Assembly: GCA_020636325.1 (NCBI GenBank)
Contig: JACJYC010000014.1
Span: 1-64,000 of the forward strand
Direction of reading: 5' to 3'
Source: Lewinellaceae bacterium
Lineage (GTDB): Bacteria > Bacteroidota > Bacteroidia > Chitinophagales > Saprospiraceae
DNA length: 64,000 nt
Each line of letters begins with the position of its first letter. The first letter of the stretch is position 1. Made by a program: the position numbers and the translations under genes. The notes below the pieces were generated by a model. That model was not told the origin of the DNA. It did no database searches and saw nothing but the letters and a program-made list of their open reading frames with translations. Of the stretch, positions 51,411-63,807 are shown one piece after another.

Positions 51411-52589
51411 TCAGATCAATCTTTTTACCCGGGTTGCAGCTTCCAGTTTGAGGTCGGGCCCCAGGTCCAGCAGGTTCAACCCGGGCGTTTTGCCGGGTTC
51501 CAGGCTGCCCAGGTCGGCTTCAAAACCCAGCGCTTCGGCGCCGTTCAGGGTGGCCCACCGCAATAATTCCCCGAACGGCACATAGGACTGGTATTTTGCA
51601 ATGGCCTTCATTTCCTCCAGGACCGACAATTGCCAGTTGGACGTCAGGCTGTCCGTGCCGATGGTCATTCTGGCGCCCGCATCCAGGAAATAGCGGTAAT
51701 TGGGCAGGCGGTTCTCGATGTACAGGTTGGCGTTGGGGCAGGTTGCCCAATATACGTTCGGGCTCCAGGCGTTTGCCGCCGCGATATCGTCCGGCCCGGT
51801 CGTGGTATTGTGTACAAACAAGGTGCGGCAGGCCGGGTCCATATTCTCCAGCGCGTAATGGATGGCTTTTTTGCCGCTGGGTCTGAATTGGTCCAGCGGT
51901 ATGTTGAATGACCGGTAGAATTCGGTAAATCCGCCGGTACCTTTCAAAAAGAGCTCATTCTCTTCCGGGGTTTCCTGGTTGTGGATGCTGATCGTGGTAT
52001 TGCCGGGCGCATTCAGCGACCTGACCTTGGAGAAGAGGTTCCTGGAAACGGTATAGGGGGCATGGGGCACCAACGATTTGCGGTTGTGATTTGCCGTACT
52101 CTGGCCTTCAAAGACCGGCCTGTACTGTTCATAGGTCTTTTCCGCCCAATCCTCCTGCAGGAAATCGAACATTTCGACAAAAGTGTAGTACCGGATCTTG
52201 CTGATGTCTTTCCGGGCGGCGGTATCCAGTTTGTTGGAAATATCACCGACCGCAACGATGCCGGCATCGTACATTTCCTGATCGCCCTTTTCAATGGCAT
52301 CGAGGATCTCTTCCATCGGGATCTCCCTGAAGTTGACCACCGTCTGGAGGAAAGGCAGCAACCCGGTACCGGTATCGGCCCTGCCTTTCATATGGGACAA
52401 TTCGAGATGGCAATGGGTGTTGATGAACCCCGGCGTCAGTACGCCTTTGTGCATTTCGAGGGTAGCCGGATCGTGCTGCCGGCGGCTTTCAATTGCCAGG
52501 ATTTTACCGGCCTCGTCAACAATGACGACGCCTTCCGCTACCGGGGGAGCGGCGACAGGGCAAACCAGATCCGCAGAAATCTTTCGCAT
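51411..52589 (-). CDS. Amidohydrolase, possibly aminodeoxyfutalosine deaminase
   Basis: A 392-residue metal-dependent amidohydrolase with a TIM barrel. Motifs are [20 protein letters not shown] (metal-binding HxH), a later His in [21 protein letters not shown] and the Asp in [12 protein letters not shown]. The HxHLELS signature followed by [16 protein letters not shown] is shared with the group that includes aminodeoxyfutalosine deaminase (MqnX) and related deaminases of the MtaD/SsnA type. Because mqnA and mqnE are encoded 6-7 kb away, a role in deaminating aminofutalosine is plausible, but it could also be a guanine-, adenosine- or formiminoglutamate-type deaminase. The downstream gene is an enoyl-CoA hydratase. 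Confidence 0.85.
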   Translation of the reverse strand: MRKISADLVCPVAAPPVAEGVVIVDEAGKILAIESRRQHDPATLEMHKGVLTPGFINTHCHLELSHMKGRADTGTGLLPFLQTVVNFREIPMEEILDAIEKGDQEMYDAGIVAVGDISNKLDTAARKDISKIRYYTFVEMFDFLQEDWAEKTYEQYRPVFEGQSTANHNRKSLVPHAPYTVSRNLFSKVRSLNAPGNTTISIHNQETPEENELFLKGTGGFTEFYRSFNIPLDQFRPSGKKAIHYALENMDPACRTLFVHNTTTGPDDIAAANAWSPNVYWATCPNANLYIENRLPNYRYFLDAGARMTIGTDSLTSNWQLSVLEEMKAIAKYQSYVPFGELLRWATLNGAEALGFEADLGSLEPGKTPGLNLLDLGPDLKLEAATRVKRLI

Positions 52590-52686
52590 CTTACAGGCTT
52601 TGGCGCGAATATAGGACAGTTTTCAAAGAAGCCTGCCTTCGGGGCAGCAGAATTGCCTATATTTATCCGGACATCCTACCGAAAAT

Positions 52687-53838
52687 ATGAGAATCCTGAT
52701 CGCTTCCGATTCCTTCAAGGACGCCTTATCCGCCACACGGGTATGCCGGGCCATCGGCAGGGGATTGAAAAAGGCCGGGCATGGATTTTCAACGCAATTA
52801 TTCCCACTGGCCGACGGCGGCGAAGGCACAGCGGAGATCCTGGCGCACCATCTGGACGGGCAAATGCGGGAATTGACCGTCAAAGATCCGTTGTACCGGC
52901 CCCATACCGCAAGATACCTCCTCAGCCGGGACAAACAGGTCGCCTTCATCGAAATGGCGCAGGCGGCGGGCCTCGACCTGCTGAAGCCCGCAGAGCGAGA
53001 CCCGCTGGAAACCACGACCTGGGGGGTAGGCGAACTGATCCGGGATGCCGTTGAAAGCGGCGCTGAACGCATCCTGCTGGCCATCGGCGGCAGCGCCACC
53101 AACGATGCGGGAACCGGCATGGCTGCCGCGCTCGGGTACGCATTCCTGGACAAAACAGGCCAGGCGCTTGAGCCTTCGGGCAAAAACCTGATCCGCATCC
53201 GGACCATAGTGCCGCCCAAAGCGCCCCTTGCGGGGAATTTGCGCGTTGAGGTGCTGTGCGACGTCTCCAACCCGCTTTTCGGTCCGGCCGGCGCCGCTTT
53301 TGTTTATGCGCCGCAAAAAGGCGCGGATCCGGAACAAGTCCGCGTCCTGGATGAAGGATTGCGGCATATCGGCGACCTTTTTGACCGGGCGTCCGGAAAG
53401 TCAATTGCAGCAATGCCCGGGTCCGGTGCAGCAGGCGGATTGGGCGCAGGCGCGGTCTTTTTCCTGGATGCCGTCCTTCAGCCAGGCGCTGAGACCATCC
53501 TTGAGCTTTGCAGATTTGATTCGGCTTTGCAAACCGCCGACCTGCTCATCACCGGCGAAGGAAGGCTGGACGACCAGACCCTGAACGGCAAGCTGATCGG
53601 AACCTTGTGCCGGAAGGCACGCCTGCATCAAATACCCGTTGTCGCCCTTTGCGGCGACCTGCAGCTCACTGCCGAAAAGCAGGCCGCAGCCGGGTTGACA
53701 GCCGCTTTTTCCATCGCGCCGGGCCCCATAAGCCTGGAAGAAGCCCTGTCGGGCACCGAACGGAACCTGGAAAAAACCGCGGAAGACATCGGTCGGCTGC
53801 TGGCAATTTCCGGGATCGGCCGTTCGCCGGTTGGTTAA
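52687..53838 (+). CDS. garK: Glycerate kinase (GarK/GlxK type)
   Basis: A 383-residue class I glycerate 2-kinase, phosphorylating D-glycerate with ATP. Family motifs are MRILIASDSFKDALSATRVC at the start, FPLADGGEGTAEIL, KVAFIEMAQAAGLDLL-like KQVAFIEMAQAAGLDLL, RILLAIGGSATNDAGTGMAA and ALGYAFLDKTGQAL, then AGGLGAGAVFFLDAVLQPGA and LLITGEGRLDDQTLNGK. Length is normal for the family. It is divergent from the amidohydrolase gene with a 97-base gap; TATATTTA at about 52659, one base from the -7 box, may be its promoter. The symbol is by family; glxK would be equally valid. Confidence 0.94.
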   Translation: MRILIASDSFKDALSATRVCRAIGRGLKKAGHGFSTQLFPLADGGEGTAEILAHHLDGQMRELTVKDPLYRPHTARYLLSRDKQVAFIEMAQAAGLDLLKPAERDPLETTTWGVGELIRDAVESGAERILLAIGGSATNDAGTGMAAALGYAFLDKTGQALEPSGKNLIRIRTIVPPKAPLAGNLRVEVLCDVSNPLFGPAGAAFVYAPQKGADPEQVRVLDEGLRHIGDLFDRASGKSIAAMPGSGAAGGLGAGAVFFLDAVLQPGAETILELCRFDSALQTADLLITGEGRLDDQTLNGKLIGTLCRKARLHQIPVVALCGDLQLTAEKQAAAGLTAAFSIAPGPISLEEALSGTERNLEKTAEDIGRLLAISGIGRSPVG

Positions 53839-53921
53839 AGTCCTTTTCTTAACTTCCCTTTACTTCAAAAAACAGTAAATTGGGCCCATATTAGGTCAAC
53901 AATCCCAAAAACGATTGAAAA

Positions 53922-56474
<2,553 letters not shown>

Positions 56475-56499
56475 GGTCAGGACCAGGGCGCAATTGAAG

Positions 56500-59400
56500 T
56501 TATCGTTCAAATTTCAGCCAGTCGACATAAAACAGGTCATTCGGAATGTGAGCGCCGCCATGGTTGATCTCGTAGGTCTGTTCCGCCTGAAAAAGCAGGA
56601 ATAAGTCGTGTTTGCCGGCAACTGCAACCGGCAGGACCACCTCATTCCAGCCCCCGGAAGGGTCATCGAGCGCCTTCAAGGCAACCGGCTCCGCATTCGG
56701 GCGGTCCAGGTGCACTGTCACCACCGAGGTCGCATCATTTCGCATGCGCAGCTTTAACAGCCGAATGCCGGTGAGGTCGATTTGATTCAGGCGAATATAT
56801 CCGTTTGCCTTGAGGTTGACCTGATTTTGGGCGCCTCCCGCGCTGCCCGAGGGTATGTACCCCGAATAGATCTCCGAGGCTGTTTCAGCCTGAATGAACG
56901 GGAACCTGAGGATATTCACAAGCCGCCCCGTCTGCGGTTTGGCCAGCCGGTTGCCGAGGTCTTTGTAGGCCGCGCTCAGCACATAACCGCCGGGACGTTT
57001 GCGCACCATGCCTTCGCCGGCCGGTATCATGGTTAGAAGGTCCGTTACATGCTCCTGCAAGGCAAACTGCCCGGACAGCGGCCGGTTATCCGCCTGGTCC
57101 AGCGACAGGATATAGCGAACCATCGAGCGGGTCGTCTCCAGGTCGAGTTGCGGGTGAGCCGACATCAGCCGGTCGCCCCAGACGCCCCCGCCGCCTTGCT
57201 GGACCTTGACGGCCAGTCGTTCGACGGTTTGTGCGTCGTCGTCGTATTTTTTGGCCACATCGATATAAGCCGGTCCGACATTCTCCTTTTCCAGGTGGTG
57301 ACAGGTGTAGCAATCGCTGTTTTGAATCAACCGGGCGCCTTCGACATACCGGAGCGGGCCGTCCGGCAATTCAGCTTCCCCGCTGATGAGGCTTTGCAGG
57401 TAATTCGGGTCGGATACGTAGGCAAAATGGACAAAAGCGCGCTCAGGCGCAATGCCGCCGGCGAGTTCGTCCTCGGGGTCGGCAATCCGGATCTGGTAGG
57501 GCCAGACCTCGGCCTCTTCGAAATAGAAGGTCTGGTTCAGCGGGCTCGTCAGCGAGATTGCCGGCGGCGTGTTGCCGACCTCTATGGAAAGGGAAGTTTC
57601 CGATTTGGCGCCCTTCAGGTCCGTCACCACCAGTCTGGGTTTATACGCGCCGTTTTCGAAAAAGGTATAGTCGACGACCGGGCCCGCAACCGGTTGCTTT
57701 TGCCCTTCAAAATACCAGGCGTAGGTCAGGGAATCGCCTTTGTCCAGGTCGGTTGACTCTTCGGCGGAGAACCGGACTTTGAGCGGCGGCGCGCCGGCTA
57801 ACCGGTCAGCTTTGGCCCGGGCGACCGGCGGCCGGTTGTTTTTGGCAAATTCGATCTTGACCAGTCTGGCGTCCGGATTGTTCATAAAGTACATATTGCC
57901 GTACTCCAGCAAATACATGGCGCCGTCGGGTCCGAATTTCATTTCGATGGGTTTGCTCAGGGGCATATCCGGCATGAAATCCTCGATCTGGACCGGTTGC
58001 TGGTCCTCATTGAAGGTAATGACCTTGATCCAGCTCCTGGCCCATTCGTAGATGAACCACTTGCCGACGTAGTAATCGGGGAATTTGATGCTGGACAGGG
58101 GCATCAGGTCGTCGGTGTAGTAAAACGGACCCGCCATGGCTGCCCGGCTGCCTTGCCCGAGCAAGGGAAACTCCCTGGAAACGCCGTACGGATACCAGAT
58201 CATGGCCGGTTGGGCCGGCGGCAATTCCCGGGAGCCGTAGTTATTCGGCGAGTCGTTGACGGGGTGCAGCGGGTCCTGCGGCAATCCGACGCTGTCGGTT
58301 TCGAAGTTCCGGTCAGGGTACGCCTGGTTGTCCCCTACAAAATAAGGCCAGCCGAAATACCCTGCGGCCCGCGCCTGGTTCCATTCGTCGTAGCTTTGCG
58401 GGCCATAGCGCCCGTCGGCTCCGACGTCGGGCCCCACATCCCCCCAATAAAGGATGTTGTGGCGCTGGTCGATGGTGATCCTGAAGGGATTTCTGCAACC
58501 CATGGTATAGATCTCGGGGCGGCCGCTGGAGCCGTCTTTCGGAAACAAATTGCCGTCGGGAATGGAATAACTGCCGTCGGGTTCGGGTTTGATGCGGAGT
58601 ACCTTGCCCCTCAGGTCGTGGGTGTTGGCGCTCGATTTCTGGGCGTCGTAAGGCCCCCTGCCCGGTCGCTCGTCGATGGGCGTATAGCCGTCGGAGGCTT
58701 TTGAGCTGGTATTGTCGCCGGTGGACAAGTACAACAATCCGTCAGGTCCGAATTCGACAGACCCGCCCGAGTGGCAACAGGTTTCCCGCTGGACTTTCAC
58801 CTTCAGCATAACGATCTCTGAATCGAGCTCCAGGACCTTGTTCTCGAATACGAACCGCGAAAGGTATTGGTAGGGCGTATCGCAAGGCGGCGAGTAATAC
58901 AGGTAGAGGTAATGGTTGTCGCGACCGTAGTTGGGGTCGAGCGCCAGGCCGTGCAAACCGTCCTCGTAGTTGCCTTCGGTGCAAACCGGCATCTCCGCTA
59001 CCACCTGAGTGGCCCCCAGCGCGGGGTCATAGAGTTTGATCTTTCCCCGGCGTTCCAGGAAAAGGACCTCCCCGAACGGCAGGATCACCATTTCCATGGG
59101 CTCGTAAATGTCATCATCCAGCACGGTGCGGGTAAAACGGTTCCATTCCGGCGCCATGGGGGATGCCTTCAGCGCCGGATCAAAGGCATTTTCACCGATG
59201 ACAAAATCAAGTGCCCCGGCAATAGGCGCCTGCCAATCGGTGAGTGAATCGACGGCGGTGGAGTCATTCCGGGCCACCCTTCCGCCGCCGTATTGGAGGA
59301 GTTCAAGCGGGCCCAGGACCGAGTCCGGCCGGATGGTGTCATTCAGCATCCGGTCGTACCAATGCCAAAGGTAAGGCGTCACCTTGTGATCGTCAATGAC

Positions 59401-59739
59401 CAGCATGCCGCCGCCGGCTTCGAGATATCGCTCCAGGGCGGTCCGCTGCCAGGTTTTGACGCTGTCCTCCAGCACATCCAGAAAAACCACGGCGCTGACC
59501 TTGGCAAGGGTATCCTCATCCAGCCAGGTATAATCGTCCAGGATTTCGATCTGGTAGGCCGTATCCCGCGAGAGGGCCTTGATGGCTGAAAGAGCCGCTT
59601 CATCCCGCAAGCGCGTGCTGTCAACCGGGGTTTGGAAAACCAGCACGGTTTTCGCGCTCCTGACATACCGGGTCGGTTGCTGATTATGCTGGCAAGACCA
59701 TAAAAGCAGTAATCCCCAGACGGGGAGGATATATCTCAT
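56500..59739 (-). CDS. Large lipoprotein with ThuA-like, sugar-dehydrogenase-like, PKD, cytochrome c and carbohydrate-binding modules
   Basis: A 1079-residue lipoprotein: MRYILPVWGLLLLWSC ends in a lipobox at Cys16. Residues about 30-165 resemble a ThuA-like domain but the usual HxxxD-type centre is altered (LEAGGGMLVIDDHKVTPYLW). About 195-640 form a glucose/sorbosone-dehydrogenase-like beta propeller (VCTEGNYEDGLHGLALDPNY, SVEFGPDGLLYLSTGDNTSS, GKVLRIKPEPDGSYSIPDGN). A PKD domain lies at about 665-740. A haem-binding CxxCH (Cys810-Cys813-His814) is in a cytochrome c domain, and the last 120 residues look like a CBM6-type carbohydrate-binding domain. Such multi-module proteins are typical of Bacteroidota and probably oxidise a sugar, passing electrons to the haem. 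No PQQ gene is seen nearby. Confidence 0.92.
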   Translation of the reverse strand: MRYILPVWGLLLLWSCQHNQQPTRYVRSAKTVLVFQTPVDSTRLRDEAALSAIKALSRDTAYQIEILDDYTWLDEDTLAKVSAVVFLDVLEDSVKTWQRTALERYLEAGGGMLVIDDHKVTPYLWHWYDRMLNDTIRPDSVLGPLELLQYGGGRVARNDSTAVDSLTDWQAPIAGALDFVIGENAFDPALKASPMAPEWNRFTRTVLDDDIYEPMEMVILPFGEVLFLERRGKIKLYDPALGATQVVAEMPVCTEGNYEDGLHGLALDPNYGRDNHYLYLYYSPPCDTPYQYLSRFVFENKVLELDSEIVMLKVKVQRETCCHSGGSVEFGPDGLLYLSTGDNTSSKASDGYTPIDERPGRGPYDAQKSSANTHDLRGKVLRIKPEPDGSYSIPDGNLFPKDGSSGRPEIYTMGCRNPFRITIDQRHNILYWGDVGPDVGADGRYGPQSYDEWNQARAAGYFGWPYFVGDNQAYPDRNFETDSVGLPQDPLHPVNDSPNNYGSRELPPAQPAMIWYPYGVSREFPLLGQGSRAAMAGPFYYTDDLMPLSSIKFPDYYVGKWFIYEWARSWIKVITFNEDQQPVQIEDFMPDMPLSKPIEMKFGPDGAMYLLEYGNMYFMNNPDARLVKIEFAKNNRPPVARAKADRLAGAPPLKVRFSAEESTDLDKGDSLTYAWYFEGQKQPVAGPVVDYTFFENGAYKPRLVVTDLKGAKSETSLSIEVGNTPPAISLTSPLNQTFYFEEAEVWPYQIRIADPEDELAGGIAPERAFVHFAYVSDPNYLQSLISGEAELPDGPLRYVEGARLIQNSDCYTCHHLEKENVGPAYIDVAKKYDDDAQTVERLAVKVQQGGGGVWGDRLMSAHPQLDLETTRSMVRYILSLDQADNRPLSGQFALQEHVTDLLTMIPAGEGMVRKRPGGYVLSAAYKDLGNRLAKPQTGRLVNILRFPFIQAETASEIYSGYIPSGSAGGAQNQVNLKANGYIRLNQIDLTGIRLLKLRMRNDATSVVTVHLDRPNAEPVALKALDDPSGGWNEVVLPVAVAGKHDLFLLFQAEQTYEINHGGAHIPNDLFYVDWLKFER

Positions 59740-59922
59740 TCTGCCGGTTTTTCGTTTTAGCTTGAAATCTGATGTCCAAACATACGGTTTTTCAGAAAAA
59801 TCGCATCAGATGAAATCGAATACGCGAATTTTTGCGAATTTCACCCCAGGATATCCTGCACCGGCTTATACGGGCGATTGTTTGGATTTTCTTTACATTT
59901 AAGGCTAAAAAATATCAGACCT

Positions 59923-60870
59923 ATGTTCAAAAATATATTGGATGCCATTGCCGAGCTGTTCGCTTCCATTTTCGGAAGGAAATCCAAACCCGCGCCCAAG
60001 CCGACTGTAAAGCCGACACCGGCACCCATAGAAAACATCCCGGAGGACGGTTCGGAAATCAAGCCCGACACCATTGTCCTGATCGCCAATGAGCTGGATC
60101 ATGTGGATGTCAAGCCCAACGCTCCGGACGTCGAATTCGAGCACGATATCTTTGATCAACCCGAAACGCCCGTTACGCCGGAAACGCCGGTTGTGGAACC
60201 GCCCGTAGTTGAGCCGCCGGTTGTTGTAGAGCCGCCCCACACGGAAACGCCGAAACCAAAAGGCCGGTTCATGTGGTGCCTGGACAACGGCCACGGTAAG
60301 AAAACCCCCGGCAAACGGTCGCCCATCTTTGACGACGGCGCCACGCAGCTGTTCGAATACGAATTCAACCGCGATATCGTCCGCAGGATCAAGGAACAAC
60401 TCGACAAAAAAGGCGTCAAATACTTCATCACGGTTCCGGAAGTCGACATCGACGATTTCCTGGAAGGACGCGTCAACAGGGCCAATGCCCTGCAATCGGA
60501 CCTGCCGAAGATCTTTGTCTCCATTCACTCCAATGCCGCCCCGGCCGCAACCGCCAACAGTTGGGCGGCCGACAGCATCAGCGGGATCGAAACCTGGTTT
60601 TTTCACGGCAGCCAACGCGGACAAAAACTGGCTTCCATTTTCCAGCAGCACCTGGTGGACAATACGGGGTTCAAAAACCGGCACCTCAAGTCTAAACCGG
60701 AAGGCCAGTTTTATGTTATACGTAAAACCAAAATGACGGCAATCCTGACCGAGAATGGTTTTTACAACAACAAAAAGGAAGCAGCGGAATTGAACAAGGA
60801 CGCAGTTCGCCAGAAAATCGCCGACGCGCACGTAGCGGCCATCCTGGAAGTAGAGGAAAACGGCCTTTGA
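59923..60870 (+). CDS. N-acetylmuramoyl-L-alanine amidase without signal peptide
   Basis: A 315-residue Amidase_3-type zinc amidase that cleaves the bond between MurNAc and the stem peptide. The N-terminal 25 residues (MFKNILDAIAELFASIFGRK) are an amphipathic helix, not a signal peptide, and are followed by Pro/Glu-rich linkers (PVTPETPVVEPPVVEPPVV at about 75-105). The catalytic domain, about 115-310, has zinc ligands His in CLDNGHGKKTPG, Glu in LFEYEFN and His in FVSIHSNAAP, plus the catalytic Glu in LTENGFYNNKKEA. I start it at the ATG at 59923; a TTG-initiated extension to 59878 would add 15 residues. It may act at the inner face of the membrane, in lysis, or be exported by an unusual route. 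Confidence 0.88.
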   Translation: MFKNILDAIAELFASIFGRKSKPAPKPTVKPTPAPIENIPEDGSEIKPDTIVLIANELDHVDVKPNAPDVEFEHDIFDQPETPVTPETPVVEPPVVEPPVVVEPPHTETPKPKGRFMWCLDNGHGKKTPGKRSPIFDDGATQLFEYEFNRDIVRRIKEQLDKKGVKYFITVPEVDIDDFLEGRVNRANALQSDLPKIFVSIHSNAAPAATANSWAADSISGIETWFFHGSQRGQKLASIFQQHLVDNTGFKNRHLKSKPEGQFYVIRKTKMTAILTENGFYNNKKEAAELNKDAVRQKIADAHVAAILEVEENGL

Positions 60871-60954
60871 TTTTCTGCCGTCCCATCACATCGGTTCAAT
60901 TCACTTTTCAGCTAACCGAAAAACACCTATCTTGGCCCTTTTGCCGGATAAACA

Positions 60955-63807
60955 ATGAATATGCAAAATAACGGGATGCCGAACGAGCAACCTGGGAATG
61001 CCGAGTTGCGCAATGCCATTTTCATCAAAGGCGCGCGGGCTAATAATCTGAAAAATGTCGACCTCAAGATCCCCAAAAACCAGCTGGTGGTCGTTACCGG
61101 CGTATCGGGATCAGGGAAATCATCCATCACCATGGACACGCTCTTCGCCGAAGGGCAGCGGCGCTATGTGGAGAGCCTTTCCGCATACGCCCGACAGTTC
61201 CTCATGCGCATGAAAAAGCCGGATGTCGACTACATAAAAGGCATCTGTCCGGCCATCGCCATCGAACAAAAGGTCAGTACGGCCAATGCCCGCTCCACGG
61301 TAGGAACCCTCACCGAGATCTACGATTTCCTCCGCTTGCTGTATGCCCGCGTCGGCAAGACCTTTTCGCCCATCTCCGGCGAACAGGTCAAAAAACACGA
61401 GGTCGCGGATGTCGTCGATCATATCTTGTCGTTTCCCGCCGGCTCCAGGGTCCAATTGTTCATCGGGCTGCCCTACAAATACAAGGATCGCGAATTGGGC
61501 CAGGAGCTCAAATTGCTGCTGCAAAAGGGGTATACCCGCCTTCAGTCGGGAGACGAGCTGATCCGCATCGAGGATTTCCTCGAACAGGAAAAGAAGCTCA
61601 TCGCCAAAAAACTGCAGGATATCCAGGATAAAAACCTGCTGATCCTCATCGACCGGTTCAGCGTTGAGCCTGACGATGAGGCCAATACCCGCCGGATCGC
61701 CGATTCGGTGCAGACGGCCTTTTACGAGAGCGAAGGCGACTGCCTGGTAGCCGTTGAAAACCACGAACCCAAGGTGTTCAACAACCGGTTTGAGCTCGAC
61801 GGCATGTCCTTCCTGGAGCCGACCCCGCAGTTGTTCAACTTCAACAACCCCTACGGCGCCTGCCCGCATTGCGAAGGGTTCAGCATGGTGATGGGGATTG
61901 ATGAGAACAAGGTCATCCCGGATCCGGGCCTGTCGGTATATGAAGGCGCCGTTGCCTGCTGGAAAGGTGAAAAATACGGCCTTTGGCTGGAAGAATTCCT
62001 GAAAGTGGCCCATAAGTTCCAGTTCCCCGTTCACACACCCTACCAGGAACTGACCAAGACCGAAAAGCGACTGTTGTGGACCGGCAACGAGCATTTCTAC
62101 GGCATCAATGCCTTTTTTACCGAACTGGAGGAAAAGACCTACAAGATACAGAACCGGGTTACCCTGGCCCGGTACCGCGGCCGTACCGTCTGCCCGACCT
62201 GCGAGGGCGGCCGCCTGCGCAAGGAAGCCGGTTATGTGAAGATCGGCGATAAATCCATCAGCGATCTGGTGCACGTACCGATTGACGAGTTAAGGGACTA
62301 TTTCGAATCCCTGGAATTATCCGATTTCGACCAGAAGATCGGCAAACGCCTGCTCCTGGAGATCCGCAACCGGCTCCGGTTCATGTGCGATCTCGGCCTG
62401 ACCTACCTCAACCTGGGCCGCATCTCCTCCACCCTGAGCGGGGGCGAAACCCAGCGCATCAACCTGACCCGGACCCTGGGCAGCAACCTGACCAGCTCGA
62501 TGTACATCCTGGACGAACCCAGCGTCGGGCTCCACCCCCGGGATACCAACCGGCTGGTTGAAGTGCTGAAATCCCTGCGGGACCTCGGCAACACCGTAGT
62601 GGTAGTGGAGCACGAAGAGGATGTGATCAAAAATGCGGACTACCTGGTGGACATCGGACCGGAAGCCGGGGTGCACGGCGGCGAAGTCGTGTTTGCAGGC
62701 CCGTACGAACAGATCTTCGACGAGGCGGCCACCAGCCTGACCACGCTTTATATGAGCGGCCGGAAGGTCATCCCCCTGCCGGATGTGCGCCGGAAGAGCG
62801 TCCGTTCCCTGCAACTGCAGGGCGCCCGCCAGCACAACCTCAAGGGGATTGATGTCAAGATACCGCTCAATACCGTTACGGTGGTTACCGGCGTTTCGGG
62901 GTCGGGCAAAACCACCCTGGTCAAGCAGATCCTCTACCCTGCCCTGCTGCGGCATTTCGGCGAATCGACGTCATCACCCGGCTATTACAAATCGCTGGGC
63001 GGCGATCTGAAGTTGCTGACCAGCGTCGAAATGGTCAACCAGAATCCGATCGGGAAATCTTCCCGGTCCAACCCGGTCACCTACGTCAAGGCCTATGACG
63101 CCATCCGGAGCCTGATGGCCAACCAGCAGCTGTCCAAAATCCGGGGGTTCACGGCCGGCTTTTTCAGCTTCAATGTGGACGGCGGGCGGTGCGACACCTG
63201 CAAGGGCGAAGGCGAACAGGTGGTCGAAATGCAGTTCCTGGCCGACGTGCGCCTGGAATGCGAAGAATGCGGCGGGAAGCGCTTCAAGCCCGAAGTGCTG
63301 GACGTACAATACAAAGGCAAAAATATATTTGAGATCCTGGAGCTCAGCGTCGAGGAAGCTTTGGCGTTCTTCCGGGATGCCCGGGAGGTCGTCAACAAAC
63401 TTCAACCGCTGTACGACGTAGGTTTGGGTTATGTCAAGCTCGGCCAATCCTCCAGTACCCTGTCCGGCGGGGAAGCCCAACGGATCAAACTGGCCAGTTT
63501 CCTGACCAAGGAACGCTCCTCCGATCATATCCTGTTCATATTCGACGAACCCACTACCGGGCTTCATTTCCACGACATCAACAAGCTGTTGACGGCCTTT
63601 AACGCGCTGGTCGACAAAGGCCATTCCGTGCTGATCGTCGAGCACAACATGGAAGTGATCAAGTCAGCCGACTGGGTGATCGATCTGGGACCTGAAGGCG
63701 GCAAGGACGGCGGCAATCTGCTGTACGAGGGCCCGCCCGAAGGGTTGCTGAAGGTAAAGGATTCCTACACCGGCAAATTCCTGAAAGAGAAACTCAAGGC
63801 CGGCTGA
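60955..63807 (+). CDS. uvrA: Excinuclease ABC subunit UvrA
   Basis: The 950-residue DNA-damage-recognition ATPase of nucleotide excision repair, working with UvrB and UvrC. It has two ABC modules: Walker A in TGVSGSGKSSITMDTLFAEG (residue about 48) and TGVSGSGKTTLVKQILYPAL (about 645), signature motifs LSGGETQRINL and LSGGEAQRIKLA, and Walker B regions YILDEPSVGLHPRD and FIFDEPTTGLHFHD. Zinc-finger modules are recognisable from CPHCEG and CPTCEGGRLRKEA in the first half and CDTCKGEGEQVVEMQF with CEECGGKRFKPEVL in the second. The length is normal. Its stop codon directly abuts that of the convergent aldo/keto reductase gene. Confidence 0.97.
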   Translation: MNMQNNGMPNEQPGNAELRNAIFIKGARANNLKNVDLKIPKNQLVVVTGVSGSGKSSITMDTLFAEGQRRYVESLSAYARQFLMRMKKPDVDYIKGICPAIAIEQKVSTANARSTVGTLTEIYDFLRLLYARVGKTFSPISGEQVKKHEVADVVDHILSFPAGSRVQLFIGLPYKYKDRELGQELKLLLQKGYTRLQSGDELIRIEDFLEQEKKLIAKKLQDIQDKNLLILIDRFSVEPDDEANTRRIADSVQTAFYESEGDCLVAVENHEPKVFNNRFELDGMSFLEPTPQLFNFNNPYGACPHCEGFSMVMGIDENKVIPDPGLSVYEGAVACWKGEKYGLWLEEFLKVAHKFQFPVHTPYQELTKTEKRLLWTGNEHFYGINAFFTELEEKTYKIQNRVTLARYRGRTVCPTCEGGRLRKEAGYVKIGDKSISDLVHVPIDELRDYFESLELSDFDQKIGKRLLLEIRNRLRFMCDLGLTYLNLGRISSTLSGGETQRINLTRTLGSNLTSSMYILDEPSVGLHPRDTNRLVEVLKSLRDLGNTVVVVEHEEDVIKNADYLVDIGPEAGVHGGEVVFAGPYEQIFDEAATSLTTLYMSGRKVIPLPDVRRKSVRSLQLQGARQHNLKGIDVKIPLNTVTVVTGVSGSGKTTLVKQILYPALLRHFGESTSSPGYYKSLGGDLKLLTSVEMVNQNPIGKSSRSNPVTYVKAYDAIRSLMANQQLSKIRGFTAGFFSFNVDGGRCDTCKGEGEQVVEMQFLADVRLECEECGGKRFKPEVLDVQYKGKNIFEILELSVEEALAFFRDAREVVNKLQPLYDVGLGYVKLGQSSSTLSGGEAQRIKLASFLTKERSSDHILFIFDEPTTGLHFHDINKLLTAFNALVDKGHSVLIVEHNMEVIKSADWVIDLGPEGGKDGGNLLYEGPPEGLLKVKDSYTGKFLKEKLKAG

